Source: Larix kaempferi
Lineage: Eukaryota > Streptophyta > Pinopsida > Pinales > Pinaceae
Reading direction: 5' to 3'
Length of the DNA stretch: 64,000 nucleotides
Assembly: GCA_027924585.1 (NCBI GenBank)
Contig: BSBM01000186.1
Coordinates: 6,882,001-6,946,000 of the forward strand
Part shown: positions 45,886 to 57,178 of the stretch, in pieces
Layout of the letters: every line of letters starts with the position of its first letter
Numbering within the stretch: the stretch's first letter is position 1
Notes under the pieces: generated by a model
Seen by the model: only the letters and a program-made list of their open reading frames with translations
Database searches by the model: none
Told to the model about the DNA's origin: nothing
Translations under genes and position numbers: made by a program

Positions 45886-45903
45886 TGGCGACTCCGCTGG
45901 GGA
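45886..45903 (+). promoter_or_regulatory. Primer-binding site of Tat/Ogre type
   Basis: TGGCGACTCCGCTGGGGA, a primer site common in Tat-lineage gypsy elements. It sits four bases after the inferred LTR end. Orientation is +, opposite to gypsy-3, so it marks a separate element. Confidence 0.8.
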
Positions 45904-47627
45904 GTAACCGTATGTTTTTTTGCTTTAGGAGACCTAGTTAGATTTTTCTTCCAGTCTATTTGTTCTCTTAGAGGTGTCATAGGTCTTTATTACCTGTTCT
46001 TTCTTGCTTGATTCATCCCAGTTTGCTATTGCAAAGCCCGTTTGTGTCCTTTTGAGACATGTGCACTGGTTTACCCTACTTACAGTAGTGCATCTTTCCT
46101 GATGAGTGCTGGTTTGTACACTGAACAGTAGCGCATCTTTATAGTGTACGCTAGTTTCTGCACTGCATAGTAGTGCATTTTCCTGTCTCTTCCAGTTTTC
46201 TGTTAGGGTTTGATTTTCAGTGGTTTGATTTCATTTCCAACATTTTGCTTTGCTTCCCTGACTGACCCTTGAGACTTCTATGTCCTTTTGAGTCTTGTTT
46301 ACCTCTCTGAAGTCCTTTAGTAAGTCATTGCTTGCTTAAGTACTTGTTTAAAGTGTCTTCACTGTTTTCTATCCCTTTTTGAAGTTTGTGCACTACTCTC
46401 TTTCAGACATAGCTACACACTTTTGACCTAGTTGCTTGTTGCAATCATAAAGACCTGTGTTCTTAACGTTGTTGTTTGTGGCAACAATAGTACACTTTCA
46501 CTGTGTCTTATCCTTTCCATTAGGGTTTGACCCCAATTTTGAGTCCTTAGGGTGATTTTGAAAGGTTGCTTGGTTTAGATACTTTCTAATTATCTTTTCA
46601 GTTCAGTCCAAGTGAGTTAAAGCCTTCTACTTTAGCTTTATTTTGAGTTTGTGTGTTAGTAGGGTCACTTTTTGGTTCGCTTGCCTACTCCTTTGCTTGG
46701 CTTACTGTTTTCTTAAGGTTTTGGTGCTTAGGAGCAGCCATTTAGGTTTTCCTTTCCGTTACGAGCATCGATTTTCCTTGTTCCTTTTACACTTTAGTTC
46801 TAAGCCTAAAAGTTTTTCCTTTTGAAACAACTTGGTAGGTTGAGTTTGTTTCAAGTCTTTGATTTATTTGTTTGAACCATTTAAGGTGTTTGTCTTACTG
46901 ACACTTTACGTTAGGTCTTACTTGCTCTTTTACAAGTTCTTTTCTGTTATAATTATCAGAAAAGACAAAGTGTTTTAAGTAGCTTAGTAGTAAGGTATAT
47001 CATGATTTTGAAGTAGCATAGTTTGCTTTGATTTGAATTTTAAAAGAAAAATACAAAAAGAAATTCGATTTAGGATTGCCTAGTTTTCAGTTTTCGAAAG
47101 AATATAAATGAAAAGAAAAAGTGTTTTTTTCTGAATTTGAAAGCATTACTTTACATGCACTTTACTTTCCTGTCGAAACCATTCCACACACCGCACTACA
47201 ACCCTTGAGTAAAAAGTAGCCCTTAAAAATAAATCTTAATAAAATTAACTAGCAACATTTTTCTTTTTAGGTATATAGATCATCAGCTACCTTAGGCTAG
47301 CGTTTTGGATTTAAATCACCTTAAACTATCTGAAACTGGCTTCATTACTCAACAATCGTAGTATGACTATCTATTAGGTAAATCCATCTCTACCAAATAG
47401 TCCTGGGATGCTCTACTAAAACTAGAGTTCAGCACGAGGCTGTGGGAGATTGGAATTGTTGAGGATATCCCCTCACTTTTCTCTCAACCATAAACCAGAG
47501 TTGACTCGTGTACGAGGATCCTTACTAACTTCGAGCTATGCTACCCTACCCATGCATTTCGACTAGGCTAACGACTATCCCCCCAAGTTATTTCGTATTG
47601 GTGGTAGCCTTAGTATCATAACCTTTT
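45904..47627 (+). other. Untranslated leader downstream of the Tat-type primer site
   Basis: About 1.7 kb without a credible ORF. T-rich, with repeated words related to the LTR (AGTAGCGCATCTTT, AGTAGTGCATTTT, 46060-46190). Long leaders are usual in this lineage. Gag and pol should follow but are absent; instead a different gypsy starts at about 47628. Confidence 0.5.
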
Positions 47628-48592
47628 AGGGCTCTACACAGGGAGAAAACATACTTGACATCGCGGACGTTTTATTGAACGAGATCTTTCGATTACATGG
47701 GATACCCAAGGCAATCATTTTCGATCTAGACACGAAGTTCACTAGCAACTTCTGGAGAGCATTGTTCTCCAGTTTGGAGACCCAATTACAATTCAATACC
47801 ACGTACCATCCCCAGACCGATGGAAAAACAGAATGAGTAAACCAAATCCTTGAGGACATGTTGAGGATGTATGCCATGAACAACCCCACCAACTGGGAAG
47901 ATTATTTGCACCTAGCAAAGTTTTCCTACAACAACAGATACCAAACCTCTGCCAAAATGAGCCCTTTTGGGGTACTCTACAGTAGGAAATGTCAAACACC
48001 CGTGACTTGGGATAGTCCGATAGACATACTTATGTTAGCACCCGACCTACTAAAGGACTTGGAACAACTAGTCTCCAAGGTGAAACTGAACTTGAAAGAA
48101 GCACAAGACCACCAAAATATTTATGCGAACAAGAAAAGAAAAGACAAAGACTACCAAGTCGGTGAACATGTGTTTCTAAAAATAAAGGCCAAATGAAGCT
48201 CGTTGAGCTTAGGACATTGCGGAAAAGTAGCCCCAATATTTTGTGGACCTTTTGAAATACTGGCCAAAAAGGGTCCAGTGGCTTATGAGTTAGCCTTACT
48301 AGCTCATATAAAAGTTCATAATGTTTTTCATGCTTCATTATTAAAGAAATATGTATATGATACTAAACATATCATTGATTGGTCCTTATTACAGGTGGAG
48401 CCTGAAGGGGAGTTCAGGTCAGAACCACTCCACATTTTGGACAAGAGAGAGGTGCAGCTTAGGAGGAGGACCATTACTCAGCTAAAGGTGCAATGGAAGC
48501 ACTTTGTACCAGAGGAGGCTACTTGGGAGAATGAGACCACCATGAAAGAGGCATACCCTGCCTTGTTTCATGACCTCATTTCTAGCCCTTAG
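47628..48592 (+). pseudogene. Chromodomain gypsy integrase C-terminal half
   Basis: Starts abruptly inside the integrase core. It has the second catalytic Asp region (F-D-L-D-T-K-F, about 47720), Y-H-P-Q-T-D-G (about 47805-47825) with the catalytic Glu, then a GPY/F-type segment (about 48230-48345) and a chromodomain-like end (L-K-V-Q-W, P-E-E-A-T-W-E, about 48485-48530), stopping at 48590-48592. Frame is constant throughout; stops lie near 47837 and 48194. The chromodomain in chromoviruses directs insertion to heterochromatin. The first half of pol is missing. Confidence 0.85.
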
Positions 48593-48617
48593 AAACACCT
48601 GGACGGTGTTGTTTCTA

Positions 48618-48629
48618 AGTGGGGAGAGA
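48618..48629 (+). promoter_or_regulatory. Polypurine tract of the chromodomain gypsy
   Basis: AAGTGGGGAGAGA-type run ending one base before TGTAATATCC, about 26 bases after the pol stop. Classic position for a PPT. Confidence 0.8.
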
Positions 48630-51600
48630 TGTAATATCCTGAATTTTGGACTAACTATTTCTATTGTTAAATTGGGCCACGGCCCCAGCACATATGTTTT
48701 ATTTTGAATATTGGGCATGGGCCCTATAACCTATGATTTATTCTTTCATATATTGACATATTGGGCATGGACCCTAACTGACTTTTTTATTTGAGTGTAT
48801 ACTGGGCAAGAAGGCACTAATGTTTTGATGATGTGTTTCAGCTTTGAAATGGGTACAAACCCTAATATACTGAGATGATCTTTTGTTACTTACTGTGCAT
48901 AGATATGATTTTACATGATTGACTTATGAGTAGGTTGATCGTGGACTCAGAAATACACATATAATCTACGTACTGGGCATAAGCCTCGATGTACCTAGAA
49001 TAATGTTTATGTACTGGGAGTAAGCCCTGAGGTACATTGAGTGTTGGGCATAAGCCATGGAGCACTCCAAGCTTGATAAATGAATATAGGATCCAAGGCC
49101 ACTTGAATATTCTATATGTACCTCCTAACCACATTCTAGCACTGGTGTTGAGCAGGAAGCTTTGGAATTGCACTAGCATAACGCCCATGTGAAAGTGTTG
49201 AGTTAAAAGGCTCTGAAGAGCACTCAGGGTTACTAAATATCAAAGTGTTGAGTCGGAAAAACTTTGAATAGCACTTCTACTTTCATCACATTTATTTAAA
49301 TTGATTAAATGATTCATCTTTTATCTATCATCAAATACTGTGGGAACTACCATGTTAAACGAGGGAATCCAACATGTAAGACAGAGACTAGAGGTGCCTA
49401 TCCAAGCTTAACGAAAGACCGTCCAGGGAAGTGGACCTTACATTTAAATTGTTAAACGAAGTATCATGTGAAGATAGAAGATTAAATATTATTATTAAGA
49501 ATTTTAATAAATAATGATGTGATTATTTATTTATAAAAGACGTTTATTGCATATAGTTTATGCATAGTGGGATGCCACATTATTTAGTATTAATAAAGTA
49601 TTAATATTTAGTGGGTAGCCACATTTGTAAATAATATTAAAAATGTATTAATACCTAGGTTATAAATATTATTATTATAATTAGTGTTATTATTATTATG
49701 AAAAGTTTAAATTAAAATCACTCATAGTTAAAACAAAGGAAAAGGCCTAGTTCAGAAGGACTAGTTATTTGAGTAAATAATATCTTTTAAAATATTAATT
49801 ATCTTAATTTAAAGAAACTAAATATTCTACAGTCATAATTCAAGACTCCCCTACATAAAAAGGAAATATCCCAAGGTTGGGGATCATCATGCTTTTTCAT
49901 TATCATTCTCTTATTGTAATCAAAGAGAAGTTTTATGCTCCAAGAAGTTGAAGCAGTCTCACCTAATAATTCCAGATCTGAACGAGCAGTGAACCTAGGG
50001 CCTCTATCTCTTATTGCATGTTGGAACCAAGCTCGAGGGGTTGTAGTTAGAACCAGGAAAGGTCTAAGGGTCATGGTTGGGAGGAACATGGTAGCCCCAA
50101 AGTTATCCAGCTAAGCTTAGGATATTTCTACACTAATTATTGTTTGAGTGTGCAAGCATCTACATGAGCAAGTTAAAATTCAAGACAACCAGGTATGACT
50201 TATTAACTCAACAGTTTAATTTATATGGAAAACTAGGTATTTAATTTAGGCTTTTAGATTAAAACTAATGGTTCAGCATTATTTTAATTCTTAACCCAGA
50301 TATTATCAAACTTAGAGGTTTTTCCTAGAAACCAGTGGAGGGTCTAGCAAGCCTAGCCCAGCTAGCCTATGCTAGAGAACACCCCATCAACAAACTTAGG
50401 AACCCTACTATGGATTTTCAGAGGACTTCTAACACTATGTATTGTTTCCATTGTTTTCCCATATTAACTTCCAGGTTAGGGTTATTATGTTTTTAAATAT
50501 TTATGTTTTATGTTTGAATCGTCTTATCAATTCATAGTGCAGGGATCACTTCTACCTTTTAATTCTTTTATTGTTATTCTCTCTATGATTAATAATCATC
50601 AAATAGAAATGATAGTAGCATCAAGTCAAACATAGAATCTCTTAGCCACACTACACATCAAATCCTATATTAAACAATAATAGTAATTATTATTTTCTGT
50701 TCTTTCAAGCCAAGGTATCATTCCACATTATCAACATCTCTATGACTTCAACCAAACAGTCAACCATTATATCGAAAACAACAACAGATATTTTTCTCAT
50801 GGATCAAATCCCACTACCAACAAATGCATTCCATATCTTTAAACTATATTACTTTTAGCCCATAGAAATAGAAGTCAAGAGATTGAATCTCACTAACATT
50901 CCAGGAAGACCATGCTATCTTTAGAGTAGCCAAACATCATAGTAGTTTTACATAGAAGCATTTAAACATCCAACCAATCATTTTCGCTACCATTTAACAA
51001 AACACTTACAGCCATTCTTTAAAACATAAAATGCAAGGCAAGGGATCGAATCCCTCTATTCTTCCATTAAAAGCAACCACCAGAAAACGTAGCAAGAAGA
51101 ACCAAAGTGAAACCCCACGGGCATGTAAGAAGACCAGACAAGGATTTTGCTTCTCCTACCAACACATCCTATTATGGCAGCTATTTTAAAACTAATATTT
51201 GCAAACCCATTCAACAGACAAAGCCACGATAGCCACATGAAGGATCTAAAAATCTTAACCATTAATTCACATAGAGAAAACATAGAGTTTAGTTATCTTC
51301 AGTACAAGTTCAAAGTCTAATAGAAAATGCAGAGGCAAACACTTCCCTATTCCTCAGACAGAGTCAACCCCAGCTCTTGATAAACACAAGTCATAGAAAA
51401 ATCACGAATATCCTTTATAAAATACTCAAACAATGACCTTCAGAACAAAAGCAATGATAACAAAGACAAAAATAAAACTACTACTCTTACCCATAAGAAA
51501 ATGCAGAGACTATACAATGTGCAAATCATTTATAGAATTATGTAGTAGGACATTTTCTCTATTCATAGGTCCAGGGATTCTTTCAAAAAGAAATATGCAC

Positions 51601-53019
51601 ACATGTAAACCCCAGGTTTATAATGGGCATTATTACAAATAGCTTCTACAAAGTTCAGCATTGATCCGAATGGCCAAACCTCACACTAAAACCCTCTAGG
51701 GCCATTAAAACCAATAGATACATTTCACAATGGTCCAGCTAATGGCGACCTCCAAGAACCCAAAAATTGTTGCAGTAAACCCAAACCGGGCTCACGAAGT
51801 TCCTCATAGAAATTACAAACAATGCCACTCCACAGAGGCTAGAGGAGGAGATAAGGAATGGTGAACTCTGAACTTACCATTTGCAATGCCATCAAGTCAA
51901 GTACTGGCGATCAACTAGTAGCCACATAGAAGAAGAATGCCAAACAAGTGAACCATACAAAGTCAAAAGCTGAGATTATTATCGAATTCTATCTAAATAA
52001 AATAGCAGGAAAGGTAGAATAAACCAGGGAGGGTATTAACTTCTTATTTTTAGTCGCCATCTCTATATACGAAACCCCATATGGTGTGCTTACCATGACC
52101 CAAGCTCGGGTCAGTACACGAAACCCTCAAATGCATCCAACAACAAACAAGGGCAAATGAACCTTCATTGGTGTAGAACCCAAGGGAATCCTTAGCATAG
52201 CTGGCAGCGTTGGCCATGTCCCAATGTAGAGATGCATTTAATTCTACCACCAACCCCAAAGATTTCGATATTAACCTTGAATTCTATAGTAGTATAGTCA
52301 TTCTTGATCAACAGGTATTATAAATGCAACAAGTATTGCAAAGACCACCAACATTACATAGTGCCAATAAGCCATTGCAAGGTCAACAAGTATTACAAGT
52401 TCAATCAGTATTGCAAAATCCATCAAGGCTTTTAAGGTACCAATCTTTGAACATCACACACTTTAGGCTTAAGTAATTGCTAGAAATGTGAAGGAAGTAC
52501 CCTAGGTAGATGCCTTTGTAGGTACACCTGCAAACCAATACAAATTGAATGCATTAGCAAAACTCACTAAGTAAGTCAGGAGTTTCCATTTCTTACACCC
52601 TACTTCTCGGTAGCTCTGCCGGGGTACTTTTCCCCTTAAAATACCAAGTGTCTCATCATGTGCCTCAACTGTCACCAACATGGGTCCATCTCACCTAAAT
52701 TATCAGGTAGAATTTCATAAATATGCACACAAACTCTTAAAACAGTAAGAAGGAGATTCATATTATTATACTCTAAACTTTTGTACACTTGCAACAGAAT
52801 TACACTTCTACTCATTACATCGCTTCTGCAAAGCTATAAGAATAACAACTAGTAATACCATGATACTTAGGAAACTGAGACCCTTCAATGGTCGCAAATA
52901 AGTACTGGTGTAGTATGTTTCTTATTAGTGCTGAAGTTAATTTACAAATCATCACCTCTTAAATAGTTTACTACAGTGATGGAAATTTTTTAAATTTTTA
53001 CTATTTTAGGGACATTACA
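48630..53019 (+). repeat. Candidate 4.4-kb 3' LTR of the chromodomain gypsy
   Basis: Starts TGTAATATCC after the purine tract. A plausible end is ...TTTTAGGGACATTACA at 53019, so the outer six bases form a perfect inverted pair TGTAAT/ATTACA. The same end motif (ATTTTTAGGGACATTA) closes the LTR next to the primer site at 62441, which supports the call. The first 700 bp repeat words like TACTGGGCATAAGCC. No partner LTR is present to confirm length, and nested insertions are possible. Confidence 0.55.
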
Positions 53020-53029
53020 TAGGGACTAA

Positions 53030-54020
53030 TCATGATAATGCTATTTTTTAAGGTGTAAAGGTTAACATTAGGGTTTATCGATTATAACCTCTTCTAGAGG
53101 ATAAGGGTTAGGAATTAAAGTTTAGGTGTTATGAAATATAAGCGTTAAGCATTCAAGTTTACAACTCTCAAGGTTTGTATGGGTTGTAATGTGAATGGCT
53201 ATATGCATTAGGTTTTAAGGTGTTTGAGATTAAATATTAGAATCCTTATAACAATTAAGGATGGGATGCAACAGAAGTTGGATGTTATAGGTGTATTAAG
53301 TTAAGTCTTAGGTTAATAAGTCTTATAGGGGTTATAATGTAGGAGTTAATATTTAAAATGGTTAGTATTTATTCGATATGGGGTTAAGGGTTATATAGGT
53401 TAGGGTTTAATGGTTACATGGGTTATAGTAGTTAAGACTAATTTGAATGATGGGTTATATGGTTCTTAGTGGTTAAACCATATAAGAGTTATTGAATTTA
53501 TAGGGGTTAGAATAGAATTTATAAGGACAATTGAATTATAGGGGTTAGAATTAATACTTGTTAATGTAGTAAAGAGATCTTGGTTTTAACGTTTAAAAGG
53601 GTTAATAATTATATGTGTTCATGGTTTTTTGTATTGTAATAACTTGTTATAAGTTTTAGGAGTTGTGTGGTTACAGTTTATTCAAAATAAGAGTTCTAAA
53701 GTTTTGGTCTTATGTTTCATAAGACTTATAATGAGTAGGGTTGAGGGTTGTAAAATTTAGGTGTTATATTTGTTAAGGGTTAGTATTAATGTTTATAGAT
53801 ATTAGTGGTTTAAAGCTACAATTATTTAGGACTTATAAATTTAAAAATGTGTACGGTTTATAAGGGTTTTGTTTTAAGAGTTAGTGATTACAATTTATAT
53901 GGATTAGATGATATAGGGGTCAAAGTAGATGAGGTTTATAAAGTTCATGTGTTCCATGGGTTGGGTTTTATAGGGATTAAAGTATATAAGTGTTATAAAG
54001 TATAAGTTTTATAAGAAGGC
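53030..54020 (+). repeat. GT-rich degenerate tract with telomere-like words
   Basis: About 1 kb of G/T/A-rich, C-poor + strand made of shuffled GGTTA, TTATAGGGGTTA and TTAGGGTTTA words (for example about 53070 and 53400). There is no exact tandem array. Directly follows the end of the 4.4-kb LTR. Confidence 0.6.
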
Positions 54021-54591
54021 ATATGCATATGCTCTAACTACTAAGATAAGAGATGTTATCTCTTATGATGCTTGAATAGAGAATTAACAAAGGGGTTCCT
54101 TCGTTAGAAAAATTTAAAAATCTTGTGTATACATTGTTGAAGATCGAACTTGGGGTATATTGAGAGTGGTTCTTTGGGAATGACCTCCCTCCATATATTA
54201 CTAACGTAATTGAATCTTGGTTCCTAGCAACAAAAGAAGAAACATGTATCAGAATACCGAGTGAGAAAATTGTTTCCAAACAATTCTCAAAATAGTCCTC
54301 TGGATACACTCCACATAATACATTTAATAATTACCCTTATGGCCTACTGTATACAATCTAAATATACATTAAAAATATATATACAACCTTATCATAATTT
54401 AAATATTCTAATTAAATTTTATATATAAAGAGAGAGGGAAGGATATCATTAGCTATTAAAAATACCATTAAAATTTTTACTTTTAAAAACATCTAAGAAT
54501 CAAAATACTAACATTAGAATACACAAATAATAATTATAATCTAATAAAAATTTAATCTATTTCAACACCTAGAATAGCAAAATTCAATATG

Positions 54592-54643
<52 letters not shown>

Positions 54644-56399
54644 ATTCCAATCAAACTCAACTACTATTAATATTTTGTAAACTCACTTACTAATATATTT
54701 TTTAATCAAATTTAATTGCTAATTTAATGCGAACCCAATTTCTATCGTATTGATAATTGGCTATATTATTGAGTGTACAAAAAGGGGTCCAAAATGTGAA
54801 CATGAGCCTAGGTATTATATGATTTGTTCATTCACAGATTATAGAACCAATTTCCACATGTGACGTCAAATTGGGATAGGTAAACTATATTACCATGATA
54901 ACGACCAACCTAGAACACTCAATCTACTCTAAATTTTATGTTCCATCCTTACACACTTGGTTTACTCTAAATTTTATGTTCCATCCTTACACACTTGGTC
55001 TAGAATTTTGAGGTAGAAAATCTATCCCAAACAAAACATTTACTATCAAAACTATCTTTATAAGAACTAATACGATTCATGATGATGATGTCAACCGTAA
55101 GGGTAAATAGTTTTGGAGGTAAATGACTAACACTACATTTTTCTATTATATTTTCAACTTATATCCTTGTAATTTTACTCATGAGTGTGAGTACTTGTTG
55201 AACGTGAAATTAAATTCCACATCGAATGAGTACCCACTTGGCATAATATAACCTTTGTAGGAAAAAAATTGAAATGAATTAAACAAACATGCATTTCCAC
55301 AATGAAGTAGGCAATCATAAAAAATATAAATTATTTTCCTACATATGATTCCATCCAACAAACCTTACTAGTAAGTAACAAAGATCCATCCAATGTGAGT
55401 AATAGAATATGGATTTAAGATTTATTTGATTAAAGTGCTCCAATACTCATTTTTAACGGTGTACAATGTGACCCTACAGTCTAGCCTCCTAATGAAAATA
55501 GGTTCTGGAGAAAATATAGTGTGATTTTGAGATCATTAAGTTTTATACTTTTGGGCTATTCAAGCAACTCTCATTTTTGTTGTATCATGAGCTTCGCTAT
55601 CAAGTAGAGATGCAAACTTTGTTCTATGAACATTTTGGCTATGTTTATATCATTGTTTCTCAAGAAATAAATATCTATTGTTTCCCAAAATAATATTTTT
55701 TTTATTTTGATTAAACTATTTTGGAAATAATTATAGTATCAAATAAATTTGAATTATATCGTATATCGTCATTACCTCAAACTATATGATTAGCGACATG
55801 CAAAATAAACCTAACTGTACAAGATTGATTTCTAGGGAAAAAGAATTTCAATTAAGGAATTGCAATGCCAATTGAGAGTTTTCATGATTATTTATATTTC
55901 TATTTTATTTATAAGCTTTTTGTTTTACAAATTAGATTTTTTTAGATATATTTAAAATTTGTAAAATTTAATAAATTAATATTTGTAACTTCTAATATAT
56001 TTATTTTTAAATAAAATAAAAAATTATTTCAATAAAAAATATCTTATTAGATGGTTAAATAGATTCGTTTTATTATAATACAAGTGTAAATAATTAAATT
56101 ATTTCTATTCTGAAAAATCTTTCATATTTATAATGAGTCACTTATTTCATAATCCAACATGTAAAAATTGGAAGTATAAATAATTTACAAATCAAATTAA
56201 TAAATAACATAAAATCTTTATCTTATGACATGATTATGCCTCTTGCCAATATTATTTATATTTTATCTATCATAACTTTTTAAGTAACTAATTGTTATTC
56301 CTTTTCTTTGTAACTTTTTTTATATCATAAACCTTTATAATAATTAGGGTTCTTATTCTCTTTCAACTTCCTCCATAAATCTACGGGTTTTGTCTTCTA
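54021..56399. other. AT-rich gene-free spacer
   Basis: No protein-like ORF. Contains a TA microsatellite (54593-54641) and a 38-bp exact tandem duplication (TTTACTCTAAATTTTATG unit, about 54923-54999). Otherwise low-complexity AT-rich DNA up to the start of repeat A copy 2. Confidence 0.5.
54593..54641. repeat. (TA)n microsatellite
   Basis: About 49 bases of uninterrupted alternating T and A. Likely length-polymorphic. Confidence 0.95.
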
Positions 56400-57037
56400 T
56401 TGCATATATAATGACATATTTAAACATAGATAACTTTGATATAAACATAAAAGGTTCATCTTACATACTTTTATCAACATAAGTGAAAACTAATTACCAA
56501 ACTTTCATGATAATTTATATCTAAAATGAAGAAAAGGTATCATTTTATTTGGTTTCCACGTACTCAAAATTTTGTCACGAAAGTCACTTTATCTATTTAC
56601 ATTAAACTAACTTATTATTAATTCTCTTGATAATGTACATAGGAATAAACCAAAGTTAAAATGTGCCACTTCATAAATATATTAATAAACTTTTGCTTGA
56701 CTTTAAAATGTGCCACTTCTTTAAAATTTCTGGTCGGATCTGGCAGATTTGGAAGTCCGAGAGATACTAGTGTCTCCATGGACGTAGCTACTATTGGAGA
56801 GAGGAGGCTAGGGTTTCTGCGTTCGCAGCTCCAGATTGGCAATAAGCATCTGTTGATCCGCTTCTAACTTTGGTCTTCCTGGGGAGAAGATTCTGAGCTT
56901 GCAGCGAGGGTTTCCGGAGCTGTTTAGGAGTAGGACGCATGTCGCTACTGAGATATGGATAGCTGCCCCTTGCTTCCTTCATTCCACCCTTACATCGTCA
57001 TTTCCATGGCCCCGCTTTACTCCACAAATTCAACATC

Positions 57038-57178
57038 ATGGATGTTAATACAGTACGCGATGGTTGCAGATCGCTTAATGACTCTCACTTCTCTGCTTAT
57101 GAATTCTTCTCTCAGGTTGACACGGAGATTTATCAAACAGTCGTTAACTCCCTCCCGGTCAGGACATTGATTTTTCAA
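57038..57178 (+). pseudogene. Captured exon-like fragment in repeat A (unknown gene)
   Basis: An ATG at 57038 in good context opens 47 codons (including F-F-S-Q-V-D-T-E-I-Y and S-L-P-V-R-T-L) that end at CAA|GTATGTG, a clear splice donor. A T-rich stretch ending TTTTTTAG (about 57343) and a short coding-like piece (H-E-I-A-L-C-Y-E) follow, as an intron and second exon would. In copy 1 the first exon is broken by two insertions of GAATCCGACTGCACCAAC (9293 and 9350), but the H-E-I-A-L-C-Y-E piece is kept near 9630. I do not recognise the protein. Confidence 0.4.

Noticed and set aside
54593-54641. AT run as a replication origin
   Set aside because: It is a plain TA microsatellite without other supporting features.
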